Assembly (NCBI RefSeq): GCF_013030985.1
Contig: NZ_WPYP01000002.1
Location: 62,001-126,000, forward strand
Direction: 5' to 3'
Length of the DNA: 64,000 bases
Source: Ruegeria arenilitoris
Lineage (GTDB): Bacteria > Pseudomonadota > Alphaproteobacteria > Rhodobacterales > Rhodobacteraceae
Shown here: positions 18,747 through 29,820 of the stretch, in pieces
How positions within the stretch are numbered: position 1 is the first letter of the stretch
Layout of the letters: every line of letters starts with the position of its first letter
The notes under the pieces: model-generated
Databases searched by the model: none
The model's input: the letters and a program-made list of their open reading frames with translations, nothing else
What the model was told of the DNA's origin: nothing
Program-made: the position numbers and the translations under genes

Positions 18747-19535
18747 CTAAACCTGAGTATTCCATGCAGGTTTTCGTTTATCGAAGAAGGCGCTGATGCC
18801 TTCCCGCGCCTCGTCTGTTTCCCACCGTTCGACCAGCGATTGGATCGTCCGGTCAATCACGGCATCGTCAATGCGTGGGCCCAACGCCTGCACAAGGTTC
18901 TTGGCCGACGCCACGGCCCCCGGCGCGCAGGAGAGGTAGGGTTGGACTTCGGCCTCGACCGCATCCTGCAGATCCGCTGCTGGGACAGCTTTGGCCAACA
19001 GCCCAAGGTCCACGGCTTCCGCAGCGTCGAACACCCGGGCCGACATGAACACGCGTCGGGCGCGGGTCGCACCCATGCGGGCGATGACATAGGGGCCGAT
19101 GGTTGCCGGGATCAGGCCCAATCGGGTTTCGGTCAGCGCCATCTTTATCCCATCCACGCCCACGGCCACATCGCAAACCGCAGCCAGCCCGATACCACCA
19201 CCAAAAGCATTACCCTGAAGCGCCCCGATCAAAGGTTTGGGCATCGTGTTCAGTGCCTGCAGCATCTCGGCCAGCTTGCGTGCCTCGGCAAACCGGGTTT
19301 CAGGGTCGGCAGCCATCTGCGCTTGCATCCAACCCAGATCCCCACCGGCACAAAAGCTTTTCCCTGCGCCGGTCAGAACCACGACCCGAACCGTGTCATC
19401 CGCCCCTAACTGCGCCGCCGCCTGCGTCAGCTCGGAAATCATCTGCGCTGACATTGCGTTGTGCTTTTCCGGACGGTCGAGCGTCAAAGTCGCCACACCG
19501 CGCGCGTCCTGCGTAACCGAAATTGTTTCGAACAT
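18747..19535 (-). CDS. liuC: Enoyl-CoA hydratase, probably methylglutaconyl-CoA hydratase
   Basis: 262-residue crotonase-family enzyme. The oxyanion-hole motifs GKSFCAGGDLGWM (about 58-70) and NAFGGGIGLAAVCD (about 110-122) are present, with the family glutamate in MALTETRLGLIP. Last gene of the leucine-degradation cluster, six bases after the HMG-CoA lyase gene. In this pathway the step between methylcrotonyl-CoA carboxylase and HMG-CoA lyase is hydration of 3-methylglutaconyl-CoA to HMG-CoA; that specificity is inferred from context. Confidence 0.9.
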   Translation of the reverse strand: MFETISVTQDARGVATLTLDRPEKHNAMSAQMISELTQAAAQLGADDTVRVVVLTGAGKSFCAGGDLGWMQAQMAADPETRFAEARKLAEMLQALNTMPKPLIGALQGNAFGGGIGLAAVCDVAVGVDGIKMALTETRLGLIPATIGPYVIARMGATRARRVFMSARVFDAAEAVDLGLLAKAVPAADLQDAVEAEVQPYLSCAPGAVASAKNLVQALGPRIDDAVIDRTIQSLVERWETDEAREGISAFFDKRKPAWNTQV

Positions 19536-19541
19536 GGCCCT

Positions 19542-20396
19542 TTACTCCGCTCGCATTGCTCGGGCCAACTGAGCGGCCTCTTCGACAACTGCCTGATCTA
19601 TCCCGGTCTGATATCCCAGCCGTTCCAGATGCGCGACGACGGCTTCGGTTGCGACATTACCCGAAGCACCCGGCGCATAGGGACAGCCGCCCAACCCACC
19701 GACCGCCGAGTCGAAGGTCCGGACGCCCAGCGCCAGCGCGGCGTCAATATTGTCGATGGCGCGGCCATTGGTGTCATGGAAATGGCCCGCCAACCGGGTG
19801 ACCGGAACCCGCTCCCGCACCGCAAGCAGCATATGCGCGATGGTATCCGGCGTCCCCTGCCCGATGGTGTCGCCCAGCGAGACTTCATAACAGCCCAGCG
19901 CGAACAGACGATCCGCGACCTCAGCCACTTTCTCGGGCGGGGTTGGCCCGTCATAGGGGCAATCGGTCACACAAGAGACATATCCACGCACCGGCAGGTC
20001 AATGTGGCGCGCGGCCTCGAGGATCGGAGTGAACCGTTCGATGGATTCCTCAATCGTGGCGTTGATATTGGCCTTCGAGAACCCTTCGGACGCCGAGGCG
20101 AACACCGCGATCTCATCCGCCTTGGCCGCCAGAGCGTCCTCGTAGCCACGCATATTCGGCGTCAGCGCGGCATAGCGCACCCCCTCCGCGCGTTTGATTC
20201 CGGCCAGCACGTCAGCGCTGCCCGCCATCTGCGGCACCCATTTGGGCGAGACGAAGCTGGCCACTTCGATCCGGTTGAACCCGGCGCGGCTGAGGCAGTC
20301 GATCAGCGCAACCTTCTCGGACACAGGAATTTCACGCTGTTCGTTTTGCAGGCCATCGCGTGGCCCCGCTTCGAAAATCTCGACCCGCTCGTCCAT
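19542..20396 (-). CDS. mvaB: Hydroxymethylglutaryl-CoA lyase
   Basis: Cleaves 3-hydroxy-3-methylglutaryl-CoA to acetyl-CoA and acetoacetate, the last step of leucine breakdown. 284 residues from MDERVEIFEAGPRDGLQNE, whose ARDGLQ-like motif supplies the catalytic Arg-Asp pair. The metal-binding HFHDTNG motif is near residue 205 and the catalytic-cysteine loop VGGLGGCPYAPGASGN near 240. GGAGG stands about nine bases before this ATG; a longer frame of 17 codons has no such support. Confidence 0.96.
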   Translation of the reverse strand: MDERVEIFEAGPRDGLQNEQREIPVSEKVALIDCLSRAGFNRIEVASFVSPKWVPQMAGSADVLAGIKRAEGVRYAALTPNMRGYEDALAAKADEIAVFASASEGFSKANINATIEESIERFTPILEAARHIDLPVRGYVSCVTDCPYDGPTPPEKVAEVADRLFALGCYEVSLGDTIGQGTPDTIAHMLLAVRERVPVTRLAGHFHDTNGRAIDNIDAALALGVRTFDSAVGGLGGCPYAPGASGNVATEAVVAHLERLGYQTGIDQAVVEEAAQLARAMRAE

Positions 20397-20468
20397 TACA
20401 GCGTTCCTCCCGGTTTCGTTCCCAACATGTTGACCCGACTGTGCCACGCGATGCGGCGCAGGAACAGG

Positions 20469-22397
<1,929 letters not shown>

Positions 22398-22400
22398 CTC

Positions 22401-22826
22401 TTACCCCTCAACCGCCAGATCTTCGATTAGGCGGAACCGTTCGCACAACAGTTCCATCTCTGGATCAAAACCACCATTACGCTCAAAGTACCGGCGATGA
22501 TCTTCGCGCCATCCCTCAAGCGTTTCATTTTCGCCCTCGGCCAACGCGAAATCCTCGGTCATATCGCAGAAACGACAGACCGAAACATCGACGGTCTCGA
22601 TCACCAAAGCAGGGCTTTCATCCCATTCCAAAGCGATGTCGCGGCGCCCAACGACCGGTGTTTCGGGGCTGCCATCGGGATAGTCCCTCAGCGCTCCACA
22701 GGTTGCCGTTTTCCGGCCCGCACGCACCAGTGAAAGCAACTCGGCACTCATCTTTGCGCTGTCGCCAAATTTGAAAGTTTGTGCGCCGGGATACCGGATC
22801 AATACATCTTGCATTGTCATGTTCAT
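22401..22826 (-). CDS. ASCH domain protein wedged between mcc genes
   Basis: 141 residues. The fold elements of the ASCH domain (PUA-like, probably RNA or nucleotide binding) can be seen: FKFGDSAKMSAELLSLVRAGRKTATCGAL near residues 18-45, then a strand DVSVCRFCDMTEDFALAEGE near 80-100 and a WREDHRRYF helix. The ATG shares a base with the mccB stop (TGATG) and the stop is three bases before mccA, so it is translated with the carboxylase. ASCH proteins have been proposed as coactivators or RNA-binding factors, and some relatives are amidohydrolases on modified cytidines. Its role here is unknown. Confidence 0.85.
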   Translation of the reverse strand: MNMTMQDVLIRYPGAQTFKFGDSAKMSAELLSLVRAGRKTATCGALRDYPDGSPETPVVGRRDIALEWDESPALVIETVDVSVCRFCDMTEDFALAEGENETLEGWREDHRRYFERNGGFDPEMELLCERFRLIEDLAVEG

Positions 22827-24430
22827 CACATCCTGAACACGCCGAAACGTGTCTCCTCGATCGGGGCGTTCAATGCCGCGCTCAGCGACAGGGCCAGCAC
22901 GCCGCGGCTTTTGCGCGGGTCGATTATGCCGTCATCCCACAACCGCGCCGAGGCATAGAGCGGGTGCGATTGCTCCTCGAACATCTCAAGCGTCGGGCGC
23001 TTGAACTCGGCCTCTTCCTCGGCCGACCACGTGCCGCCCTGCCGCTCGATCCCGTCGCGCTTGACAGTGGCCAGAACGCCTGCGGCCTGCTCTCCGCCCA
23101 TCACGGAAATGCGTGAGTTTGGCCAGGTCCACAGGAACCGCGGCTGATAAGCCCGCCCCGACATGCCGTAATTACCGGCCCCGAAGGACCCGCCGACCAG
23201 CATCGTAACCTTCGGCACGTTCGTCGTCGCGACCGCCGTCACCATCTTGGCGCCGTGCCGCGCGATGCCTTCGTTCTCGTATTTGCGACCGACCATGAAG
23301 CCGGTGATGTTCTGCAGGAACACCAGCGGGATACGACGCTGAGAACACAGCTCAACAAAATGCGCACCTTTCTGCGCCGACTCGGAAAACAGCACACCGT
23401 TATTGGCGATGATCCCGACCGGACAGCCTTTGACATGGGCAAATCCGGTTACCAGAGTCTCGCCGAACCGAGGCTTGAATTCATCGAAGCGGGAACCATC
23501 GACCAGCCGCGCAATCACCTCGCGGATGTCATAGGGCGTGCGCAGATCAGCCGGGACGACACCGAGAATTTCCTCGGGGTCATAGGCCGGGTCCTCGGGG
23601 CTGGCCCAATCCACAGTTTGCGGCTTGCGCAGGTTCAGCGAACCGACGGCGCGGCGGGCTAAGGCCAGCGCATGGGCGTCATCTTCAGCCAGGTAATCCG
23701 CCACGCCGGACAGGCGGGTATGCACATCTCCACCGCCCAAGTCCTCAGCACTGACCACCTCACCCGTCGCGGCCTTGACCAGAGGCGGCCCGGCCAGAAA
23801 GATCGTGCCCTGTTCCTTCACGATGATGGTCACATCGGACATTGCAGGCACATAGGCTCCGCCCGCCGTACAGGACCCCATCACAACCGCGATCTGAGCG
23901 ATCCCCTTCGCGCTCATCCGTGCTTGGTTATAGAAGATGCGGCCAAAGTGGTCGCGGTCGGGGAAGACCTCATCTTGATTTGGTAGATTCGCACCGCCGC
24001 TGTCGACCAGGTAGACGCAGGGCAGATGGTTTTCCTCGGCAATCTCCTGCGCGCGGAGGTGTTTCTTGACGGTCATCGGATAGTATGTGCCGCCCTTCAC
24101 GGTGGCATCGTTGCAGACCACCATAACCTCACGCCCCTGCACCCGGCCAATGCCCGCAATCACCCCGGCGCAAGGCGCGGCGTCGCCATACATTCCATGC
24201 GCCGCAGTCGCGCCGATTTCCAGAAACGGAGACCCCGGGTCCAGCAGGTTCGCCACCCGACGACGCGGCAGCATTTTGCCCCGCGATTCATGCCGCGCGC
24301 GAGATTTCTCACCGCCCCCCATGCGGGCCTTTTCGGCAGCGTCTGAGATTTGAGCCAGAGCGTCGAGATGCGCCGCGCGGTTTGTCTTGAAGCCCTCAGA
24401 GGCGGGCATGGCTTTGGATGTGAGTTTCAT
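22826..24430 (-). CDS. mccB: Methylcrotonyl-CoA carboxylase, carboxyltransferase beta subunit
   Basis: Transfers the carboxyl group from biotin to 3-methylcrotonyl-CoA. 534 residues, the family length, with the two crotonase-like carboxyltransferase halves. Motifs include [32 protein letters not shown] near 140-170, [16 protein letters not shown] near 185-200 and [27 protein letters not shown] near 420-445, which distinguish methylcrotonyl from propionyl enzymes. It overlaps the preceding secreted-protein gene by ATGA. Confidence 0.95.
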   Translation of the reverse strand: MKLTSKAMPASEGFKTNRAAHLDALAQISDAAEKARMGGGEKSRARHESRGKMLPRRRVANLLDPGSPFLEIGATAAHGMYGDAAPCAGVIAGIGRVQGREVMVVCNDATVKGGTYYPMTVKKHLRAQEIAEENHLPCVYLVDSGGANLPNQDEVFPDRDHFGRIFYNQARMSAKGIAQIAVVMGSCTAGGAYVPAMSDVTIIVKEQGTIFLAGPPLVKAATGEVVSAEDLGGGDVHTRLSGVADYLAEDDAHALALARRAVGSLNLRKPQTVDWASPEDPAYDPEEILGVVPADLRTPYDIREVIARLVDGSRFDEFKPRFGETLVTGFAHVKGCPVGIIANNGVLFSESAQKGAHFVELCSQRRIPLVFLQNITGFMVGRKYENEGIARHGAKMVTAVATTNVPKVTMLVGGSFGAGNYGMSGRAYQPRFLWTWPNSRISVMGGEQAAGVLATVKRDGIERQGGTWSAEEEAEFKRPTLEMFEEQSHPLYASARLWDDGIIDPRKSRGVLALSLSAALNAPIEETRFGVFRM

Positions 24431-24936
24431 TCACCTTTGTCCTTCAGCAACCTTTGAGCGTACCTCAAGTCAAGCCATCTCAAAGTTGTGTCCAGCAGTT
24501 GACACTCCAGTTCTGGCACAGTGTCATCGCAAATTTTCGAAGTCGATCTTGATGCACGTGACACCGCACGTTCGTAGGATTTCTGCTCGAAGCCTCTGAG
24601 ACTGACTTGTGAAGGCAGGGAACTCAAAATTTCACCGCTTGTGTGCCGTAGATGATCAATTAAGACCATTTGGCACCATTCTTCTAAATCCGTCGAAATG
24701 TCACCGATGCAATAGTCTAGAGCTTGCGTAACGCAATCTGAATCAAGTGTCATTTTTGAGATGGTGACTTTTGTTGAATTGCTCAGTGCCGCGCAACCAT
24801 CAAACCAGTCTTCGATCCAAACGATAGGCTCTTCTGGTTCAGAGATGGAATACTCTTCTTCATTCTGCGCCAAACTGAAACCAGTAGAGACAACAAGCGC
24901 GATCAGAGAAAACAAAAGGATAATTGACTTTATCAT
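24427..24936 (-). CDS. Secreted protein of unknown function in leucine cluster
   Basis: 169 residues starting [24 protein letters not shown], a signal peptide. The mature protein is acidic at its start and has six cysteines (DGC, DSDC, LDYC, EEWC, SKIC, LEC), which would suit disulfides in the periplasm. The ATG overlaps the acyl-CoA synthetase stop and its stop overlaps the mccB start, both as ATGA. A 60-base sample (24601-24660) is 27/60 GC against 36/60 at 24301-24360 in mccB, so the gene looks like a later insertion. No family is recognised. Confidence 0.78.
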   Translation of the reverse strand: MIKSIILLFSLIALVVSTGFSLAQNEEEYSISEPEEPIVWIEDWFDGCAALSNSTKVTISKMTLDSDCVTQALDYCIGDISTDLEEWCQMVLIDHLRHTSGEILSSLPSQVSLRGFEQKSYERAVSRASRSTSKICDDTVPELECQLLDTTLRWLDLRYAQRLLKDKGE

Positions 24937-26474
24937 CGGGCATCTCTGCTTTCTAGAAATTCCGCGTTCGCCAATCGCTTCAACTCTTTCCGGATCACCT
25001 TCCCCGTCACCGTCATCGGCAGTTCCTCCAGAAAGGTCACCTCGCGCGGATAGGAATACTGCGCCAGACGGTCCTTGACCCACTCTTGCAACTCCCGCTC
25101 ATCGACTTCAGCCCCCGGTTTCAGCACCACATAGGCCTTCACGATCTCGGTCCGCAGCGGGTCGGGCTTGCCGACCACGCCCACCGTCGCCACCGCCGGG
25201 TGGGTCAGCAAACAATCCTCGATCTCAGCCGGGCCAATGCGATAGCCCGCCGAGGTGATCACGTCGTCATCACGACCCACAAAGCGCAGATAGTCACCCT
25301 CCCACACGCCGCGGTCTCCGGTGATCAGCCAATCGCCGCGGAACTTTTCAGCGGTCGCATCGGGCCGGCTCCAGTATTCCAGCAGCATCGAGGCCGAGCC
25401 GCGCCGGATGGCCACGTCGCCTTCCTCGCTGGTCGGGTTGCCGCTTTCGTCGATCACCTCCACCTCATGCCCCAGCACCGGCTTGCCAATACAGCCGGGA
25501 CGCACCTGGAAATCCTCGGCGCAGGAGGACACGACCATGTTGCATTCGGTCTGGCCGTAAAACTCGTTGATCGTCAGGCCAAACGCCTTTTGCCCCCAGG
25601 TCAGCATTTCGGCCCCCAGAGGTTCACCACCTGACGCAACCGAACGCAGGCCCAGGAGGCTCTGATCCGCCGCCTTCAGCATTCGCAGGGCCGTGGGCGG
25701 GAAGAAGACGTTGCGCACATTGCCGCGCGCGATCACATCGGCGCAGGCTTCAGGGGTGAACTTCTCGAGCCGCGCCGCCACCACGGGAATGCCCAGCGCC
25801 AAGCCTGGCATCAACACGTCGAACAACCCTCCGATCCAGGCCCAGTCGGCGGGCGTCCAAAGGCAGTCTCCGTCCCGCAGGTGGTTGTGGCTGATCGAAA
25901 CGCCCGGCAGATGCCCGGTCAGAACCCTGTGCCCGTGCAGCGCCCCCTTCGGGCTGCCGGTGGTGCCCGAGGTATAGATCAAAACCGCCGGGTCCTCGGG
26001 GCCGGTATCGGCAAAGGGCAGCGGATCATCGGACGGCGCAATCTGATCAACCCGGATCGGCTGCGCCAGATCGCCCAGCAATGCGGCACCGTCACCATCC
26101 GTCAGCACCGCCTGCGCCCCGGCGTCGCCAACCCGAGAGGCCAGCGCGTCATGTTTGAACAGCTTAAAAAGCGGCACCGAAATCGCCCCGAGCTTCCAGA
26201 CCGCCAGATGCGCCGCCGCGCACCACGGCGATTGGCTGAGCAGCACGCCGACGCGGTCACCGGGTTGCACCTGTTCCTGCATCGTCCGCGCGATCCCATC
26301 GGTCATGCGCCCAAGCTGGCCATACGTGACGACGTCCCGCGCCCCCGCTGTCAGATCAATGATGGCGATACTGTCACCGGGATGGCTCAGGCACTGCCGC
26401 GCCATGTTGAGCCGGGCAGGTATGTCCCACCTCCCCGATTCCCGCATACCCGGTATGATTTCAACGGGACGCAT
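24933..26474 (-). CDS. AMP-forming acyl-CoA synthetase
   Basis: Adenylate-forming enzyme that activates a carboxylic acid with ATP and CoA. 513 residues from MRPVEIIPGM. The P-loop-like motif VLIYTSGTTGSPKGALHGHRVL is at about 165-186, the adenylate-binding INEFYGQTECNMV near 305, the ITGDRGVWEGDYLRFVGRDDDVI hinge near 395-418 and the catalytic lysine in PMTVTGKVIRKELKRL near the C-terminus. Length suits medium-chain or branched-chain synthetases, not the longer acetoacetyl-CoA synthetases. Position next to leucine genes suggests a branched short acid such as isovalerate, but that is inference. Confidence 0.9.
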   Translation of the reverse strand: MRPVEIIPGMRESGRWDIPARLNMARQCLSHPGDSIAIIDLTAGARDVVTYGQLGRMTDGIARTMQEQVQPGDRVGVLLSQSPWCAAAHLAVWKLGAISVPLFKLFKHDALASRVGDAGAQAVLTDGDGAALLGDLAQPIRVDQIAPSDDPLPFADTGPEDPAVLIYTSGTTGSPKGALHGHRVLTGHLPGVSISHNHLRDGDCLWTPADWAWIGGLFDVLMPGLALGIPVVAARLEKFTPEACADVIARGNVRNVFFPPTALRMLKAADQSLLGLRSVASGGEPLGAEMLTWGQKAFGLTINEFYGQTECNMVVSSCAEDFQVRPGCIGKPVLGHEVEVIDESGNPTSEEGDVAIRRGSASMLLEYWSRPDATAEKFRGDWLITGDRGVWEGDYLRFVGRDDDVITSAGYRIGPAEIEDCLLTHPAVATVGVVGKPDPLRTEIVKAYVVLKPGAEVDERELQEWVKDRLAQYSYPREVTFLEELPMTVTGKVIRKELKRLANAEFLESRDAR

Positions 26475-26538
26475 GCTCAAAAGCCCTTGTTTTCATGACA
26501 TTTTCAGAACGGATACCCGCCTCATATCCCACGGAAAC

Positions 26539-26552
26539 TTGATGCAGATCAG
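26539..26552 (+). promoter_or_regulatory. FNR/FnrL-type box upstream of ompW
   Basis: TTGATGCAGATCAG matches the FNR consensus TTGAT-N4-ATCAA in nine of ten specified bases. It is centred about 65 bases before the ompW ATG, a workable distance for an activator site with a short leader. It could equally lie in the divergent region of the acyl-CoA synthetase gene. FNR control of ompW is known in enterobacteria; its use here is inferred. Confidence 0.6.
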
Positions 26553-26610
26553 AGTTTACCTTGCCCTCGGTCGGCAAAACCAACCCATCATCAAATTCAA
26601 AGGCCTTAAA

Positions 26611-27213
26611 ATGACCAAAACACTCGCCGCTTTGACACTCTCTACAGCGCTTGTCGCGCTTGCCGCCCCTGCAATGGCCCAGAACCAAGGTGACTGGACC
26701 GTGGGTATTGGTGTTGGCTACCTCGACCCGAAATCCGACAATGGCACACTGACCGGTGGCCTCGACGTCGAAGTGGATTCGGACACGCGCCCGATCTTTA
26801 CCGTGGAATATTTCGTCCGCGACAACCTGGGTATCGAACTTCTGGCGGCTACCCCGTTCAAACACGATATCACTCTGAACGGCAGCATTGATGCGGGCAG
26901 CGTCAAGCACCTGCCGCCCACCCTGTCGCTGAACTACCACTTCCCGACCAACAGCGTTTGGAAACCCTATGTCGGTGCAGGCCTGAACTACACAATTTTC
27001 TTCGACGAAGAGCTGCCCGGACTCGAGCTTGACAACTCCTTCGGCATCGCGCTGCAGGCTGGTCTGGATTACATGGTCACCGAAAAAGGTGCCGTACGTC
27101 TGAACGTCCGCTGGTTCGACATCGACTCGGACGTTTCGCTGGGCGGCACCGATGTCGGCACCGCCGAAATCGATCCTTGGCTGGTCGGCGTATCCTACGT
27201 CCATAGCTTCTGA
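26611..27213 (+). CDS. ompW: OmpW family outer-membrane beta-barrel protein
   Basis: 200 residues starting MTKTLAALTLSTALVALAAPAMAQ, a signal peptide cleaved near residue 23. The mature part has alternating-hydrophobicity strands, the GIGVGYLDPKSDNGTL opening and the ELLAATPFKHDI, KPYVGAGLNYTIFF and DPWLVGVSYVHSF segments of OmpW, with the closing C-terminal aromatic typical of porins. OmpW forms an 8-stranded barrel with a hydrophobic channel. A single-gene unit on the plus strand that splits the leucine cluster, with an FNR-type box upstream and a hairpin terminator 12 bases after the stop. Confidence 0.95.
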   Translation: MTKTLAALTLSTALVALAAPAMAQNQGDWTVGIGVGYLDPKSDNGTLTGGLDVEVDSDTRPIFTVEYFVRDNLGIELLAATPFKHDITLNGSIDAGSVKHLPPTLSLNYHFPTNSVWKPYVGAGLNYTIFFDEELPGLELDNSFGIALQAGLDYMVTEKGAVRLNVRWFDIDSDVSLGGTDVGTAEIDPWLVGVSYVHSF

Positions 27214-27224
27214 TCCTTTGAAAG

Positions 27225-27260
27225 AACGCCCCACAGTTCCCTGTATGTGGGGCGTTTTTT
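27225..27260 (+). terminator. Terminator after ompW, probably shared with ivd
   Basis: AACGCCCCACA and TGTGGGGCGTT form an 11-bp stem with a 10-base loop, followed by TTTT on the plus strand. It stands between convergent ompW and ivd, and the opposite strand has a short T-rich tail, so it may serve both. Confidence 0.88.
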
Positions 27261-27262
27261 CA

Positions 27263-28426
27263 TCACAGCATTTCGCTCATCAACTCGCGCCCGATCAGCA
27301 TCCGGCGAATTTCGCTGGTCCCCGCGCCGATCTCCATCAGCTTGGCATCACGGAAAATTCGGCTGACCGCCGAATCCGACAGGAACCCGGCCCCACCCAT
27401 CGCCTGCACCGCCTGATGCGCCTGCACCATCGCCTGTTCTGAGGCGTAAAGACAGCACGCCGCCGCGTCCTGACGGGTCACATCCCCCCGGTCACAAGCC
27501 TTGGCAACCTCATACACATAAGCCCGCGCGGAATTCATCGCGGTGTACATGTCGGCGATCTTGCCCTGCATCAGTTGAAAGTTGCCGATGGGTTTGCCGA
27601 ACTGCTTGCGCTCAGCCAGATAGGGCATGATCTCGTCCAGACAGGCCGCCATGATGCCCGTCCCGATCCCGGCCAGAACCACGCGCTCATAGTCCAGACC
27701 GGACATCAGTACAGCGATGCCCCTACCCTCTTCGCCCAGAACGTTTTCGAACGGCACTTCGACGTCTTCAAAAATCAGCTCGGCCGTGTTCGAACCACGC
27801 ATCCCCAGCTTGTCGAAATGGGGCGAGGTCGAAAATCCCTTCATCTCTTTTTCGATCAGAAAGGCCGTGATCCCCTTTGACCCTGCCTCCGGGTCTGTCT
27901 TGGCATAGACAACCAGAGTGTCAGCATCCGGCCCGTTGGTGATCCAGTACTTGTTGCCGTTCAGCCGATAATGATCGTTGCGCTTTTCCGCGCGCAGTTT
28001 CATCGAAACCACATCAGATCCCGCCGAGGCCTCGGACATCGCCAATGCGCCCACATGCTCTCCCGAAATCAGACGCGGCAGATACTTCGCCTTCTGCTCG
28101 TCGGTTCCATTCAGCTTGATCTGGTTGACGCACAGATTCGAATGCGCCCCGTAAGACAACGAAACCGAGGCCGACGCCCGCGCCACCTCCTCTACCGCAA
28201 CGGTATGGGCCAGGTACGACATCCCCGCCCCACCGTATTCTTCGGGCACGGTGATCCCAAGCATCCCCAAATCGCCCATCTCTTTCCACAATTCATTGGG
28301 AAAAGCGTTGGACTTGTCGACCTCAGCCGCGATCGGCTTGACCCGATCCTGCGCCCAGCGGTGCACCATCTCGCGCAGGGCATTCACGTCTTCGCCCAGA
28401 TCAAATTGCATTGTGGCCGAGAACAT
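27263..28426 (-). CDS. ivd: Isovaleryl-CoA dehydrogenase
   Basis: FAD-dependent oxidation of isovaleryl-CoA to 3-methylcrotonyl-CoA, first committed step of the leucine branch; electrons go to ETF. 387 residues from [29 protein letters not shown] lies just upstream, so the 74 extra upstream codons are not used. Acyl-CoA dehydrogenase motifs include [20 protein letters not shown] near residue 135 and the [11 protein letters not shown] segment, whose Glu is at the position of the catalytic base in isovaleryl-CoA dehydrogenases. First gene of the cluster, but ompW separates it from the rest. Confidence 0.94.
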   Translation of the reverse strand: MFSATMQFDLGEDVNALREMVHRWAQDRVKPIAAEVDKSNAFPNELWKEMGDLGMLGITVPEEYGGAGMSYLAHTVAVEEVARASASVSLSYGAHSNLCVNQIKLNGTDEQKAKYLPRLISGEHVGALAMSEASAGSDVVSMKLRAEKRNDHYRLNGNKYWITNGPDADTLVVYAKTDPEAGSKGITAFLIEKEMKGFSTSPHFDKLGMRGSNTAELIFEDVEVPFENVLGEEGRGIAVLMSGLDYERVVLAGIGTGIMAACLDEIMPYLAERKQFGKPIGNFQLMQGKIADMYTAMNSARAYVYEVAKACDRGDVTRQDAAACCLYASEQAMVQAHQAVQAMGGAGFLSDSAVSRIFRDAKLMEIGAGTSEIRRMLIGRELMSEML

Positions 28427-28450
28427 ACGCGATCTCCTCCTTCGCATAAA

Positions 28451-28464
28451 TGAACACATGTTCA
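28451..28464 (-). promoter_or_regulatory. Inverted repeat upstream of ivd, candidate operator
   Basis: TGAACA and TGTTCA are separated by two bases, a perfect 6-bp inverted repeat in an A/T-rich setting, 25 bases before the ivd ATG. The symmetry and size fit a dimeric repressor site. No regulator gene lies next to it in the window. Confidence 0.5.
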
Positions 28465-28530
28465 ATAAACTGATAGCAGCCGGATTGCATCTGGTCAACG
28501 ACCCTGATCGGCACGACCTCCCAAAACGCA

Positions 28531-28555
28531 GACAGCCGCCCCAAAGGCGGCTGTC
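28531..28555 (-). terminator. Hairpin terminator after the DegT-type aminotransferase
   Basis: GACAGCCGCC and GGCGGCTGTC form a perfect 10-bp stem with a 5-base loop, downstream of the aminotransferase stop. On the minus strand it is followed by TGCGTTTT, a weak T-run. Confidence 0.65.
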
Positions 28556-28590
28556 AAATAGAGCGTGCACCGCAGGTGCACTCAATTGGA

Positions 28591-29781
28591 TCAGGACTGA
28601 TAGACCGCGCCAACCTCGGATCGGATGATACGCGCGATCAGGCGGCAATCCTCCAGCGAAAAGGTCAGAGGCACACGCATGTCCATGATACCGGCCAGAA
28701 TGCGATCACTGGCGGGCATAGGCACGCTGTCCGCATAACGCCAACTGTCATAGCGGGAGGTGAACCCGCTCGGCTCAGCCCCGCCGAACCATTTGAGCTC
28801 CACCCCACGCGCAGCACAGCGTCGGATCACCTCGGCAATGCGCTCCGGCGACCACTCGAGTAGCAGGAACTGGATCGACGACCCGACATAGGTTTCCTCT
28901 TCGGGGCGTTCGACGATGGTCAGACCCGGTGTTCCGCGCAACCCTGCGACAATCTCATCATAGCGTTCGTTCCAGCGCTGGACCTGCCGGTCCAGATCGC
29001 GCAGTTGCGGACGTAGAATGGCCGCGCGTAGGTTGTCCATACGGCCGGATACGTTTGGCGTTGTGTACTTGATCCGCTCGAACACCTCGGGCACCGGCGC
29101 GGCAAGATGGCGTTCGTAGAGCATATAGGACCCCGACAGCATCGTCGCCTTGGCCGCCAGTTCTTCGTCATCGGTGATCAGCAACCCGCCTTCACCGGAA
29201 TTGACGTGCTTATAGGTCTGACAGGAATAGCACCCTATCGCCCCCTGCCGCCCCGAAAGCTGCCCGTGCCACGCCGCGCCCATCGTGTGGGCGCAATCCT
29301 CGATCACGATAACGCCTGCCGCATCGCACATCTGCATCAGTCGATCCATGTCGCACAAATGTCCGCGCATATGGCTGAGCATCAGGACCTTCGCCTGATC
29401 CAGCTTTGCCTCAAGGTCAGCCAGATCAATCGTCAGGCTCTCGGTCACCCCAACAAAGATCGGCCGCGCCCCGACCGAGGCAATCGCCCCCGGCACCGGG
29501 GCCAGTGTGAAAGCATTGGTAAGAACCGGATCGCCCGGCTGCACTCCTACTGCCCGCAGCGCCGTCGCCAATGCATAGCCGCCGGAGGACACCGCCAGAC
29601 AGTATTTCGCCCCCATCTGCGCAGCAAATTCCTGCTCCAGCAAAGCGGTTTCGCCCAACTCACCGGGCACGACGTTGTAACGGTGCAGGCGTCCGTGGCG
29701 CAGGACGGCCATCGCGGCCTCGATCGCCTCTTCGGGGATAGGTTCCTGCTGGGTGAAGCTGCCAGTGAATATCTCAGTCAT
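28591..29781 (-). CDS. DegT/DnrJ/EryC1/StrS family aminotransferase
   Basis: 396 residues from [12 protein letters not shown]-dependent enzyme of the sugar-aminotransferase family: the aspartate that contacts the pyridine nitrogen is in [13 protein letters not shown] near residue 162 and the Schiff-base lysine is K191 in [14 protein letters not shown]. Family members usually aminate keto-sugars for LPS, O-antigen or antibiotic sugars, but some act on other substrates. No sugar-nucleotide genes adjoin it; gph and glmU/glmS lie upstream. Substrate unknown. Confidence 0.88.
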   Translation of the reverse strand: MTEIFTGSFTQQEPIPEEAIEAAMAVLRHGRLHRYNVVPGELGETALLEQEFAAQMGAKYCLAVSSGGYALATALRAVGVQPGDPVLTNAFTLAPVPGAIASVGARPIFVGVTESLTIDLADLEAKLDQAKVLMLSHMRGHLCDMDRLMQMCDAAGVIVIEDCAHTMGAAWHGQLSGRQGAIGCYSCQTYKHVNSGEGGLLITDDEELAAKATMLSGSYMLYERHLAAPVPEVFERIKYTTPNVSGRMDNLRAAILRPQLRDLDRQVQRWNERYDEIVAGLRGTPGLTIVERPEEETYVGSSIQFLLLEWSPERIAEVIRRCAARGVELKWFGGAEPSGFTSRYDSWRYADSVPMPASDRILAGIMDMRVPLTFSLEDCRLIARIIRSEVGAVYQS

Positions 29782-29820
29782 AGGCTTTTTCTGATGCTGC
29801 ATAGGTTGAGGGTCAAGAGA

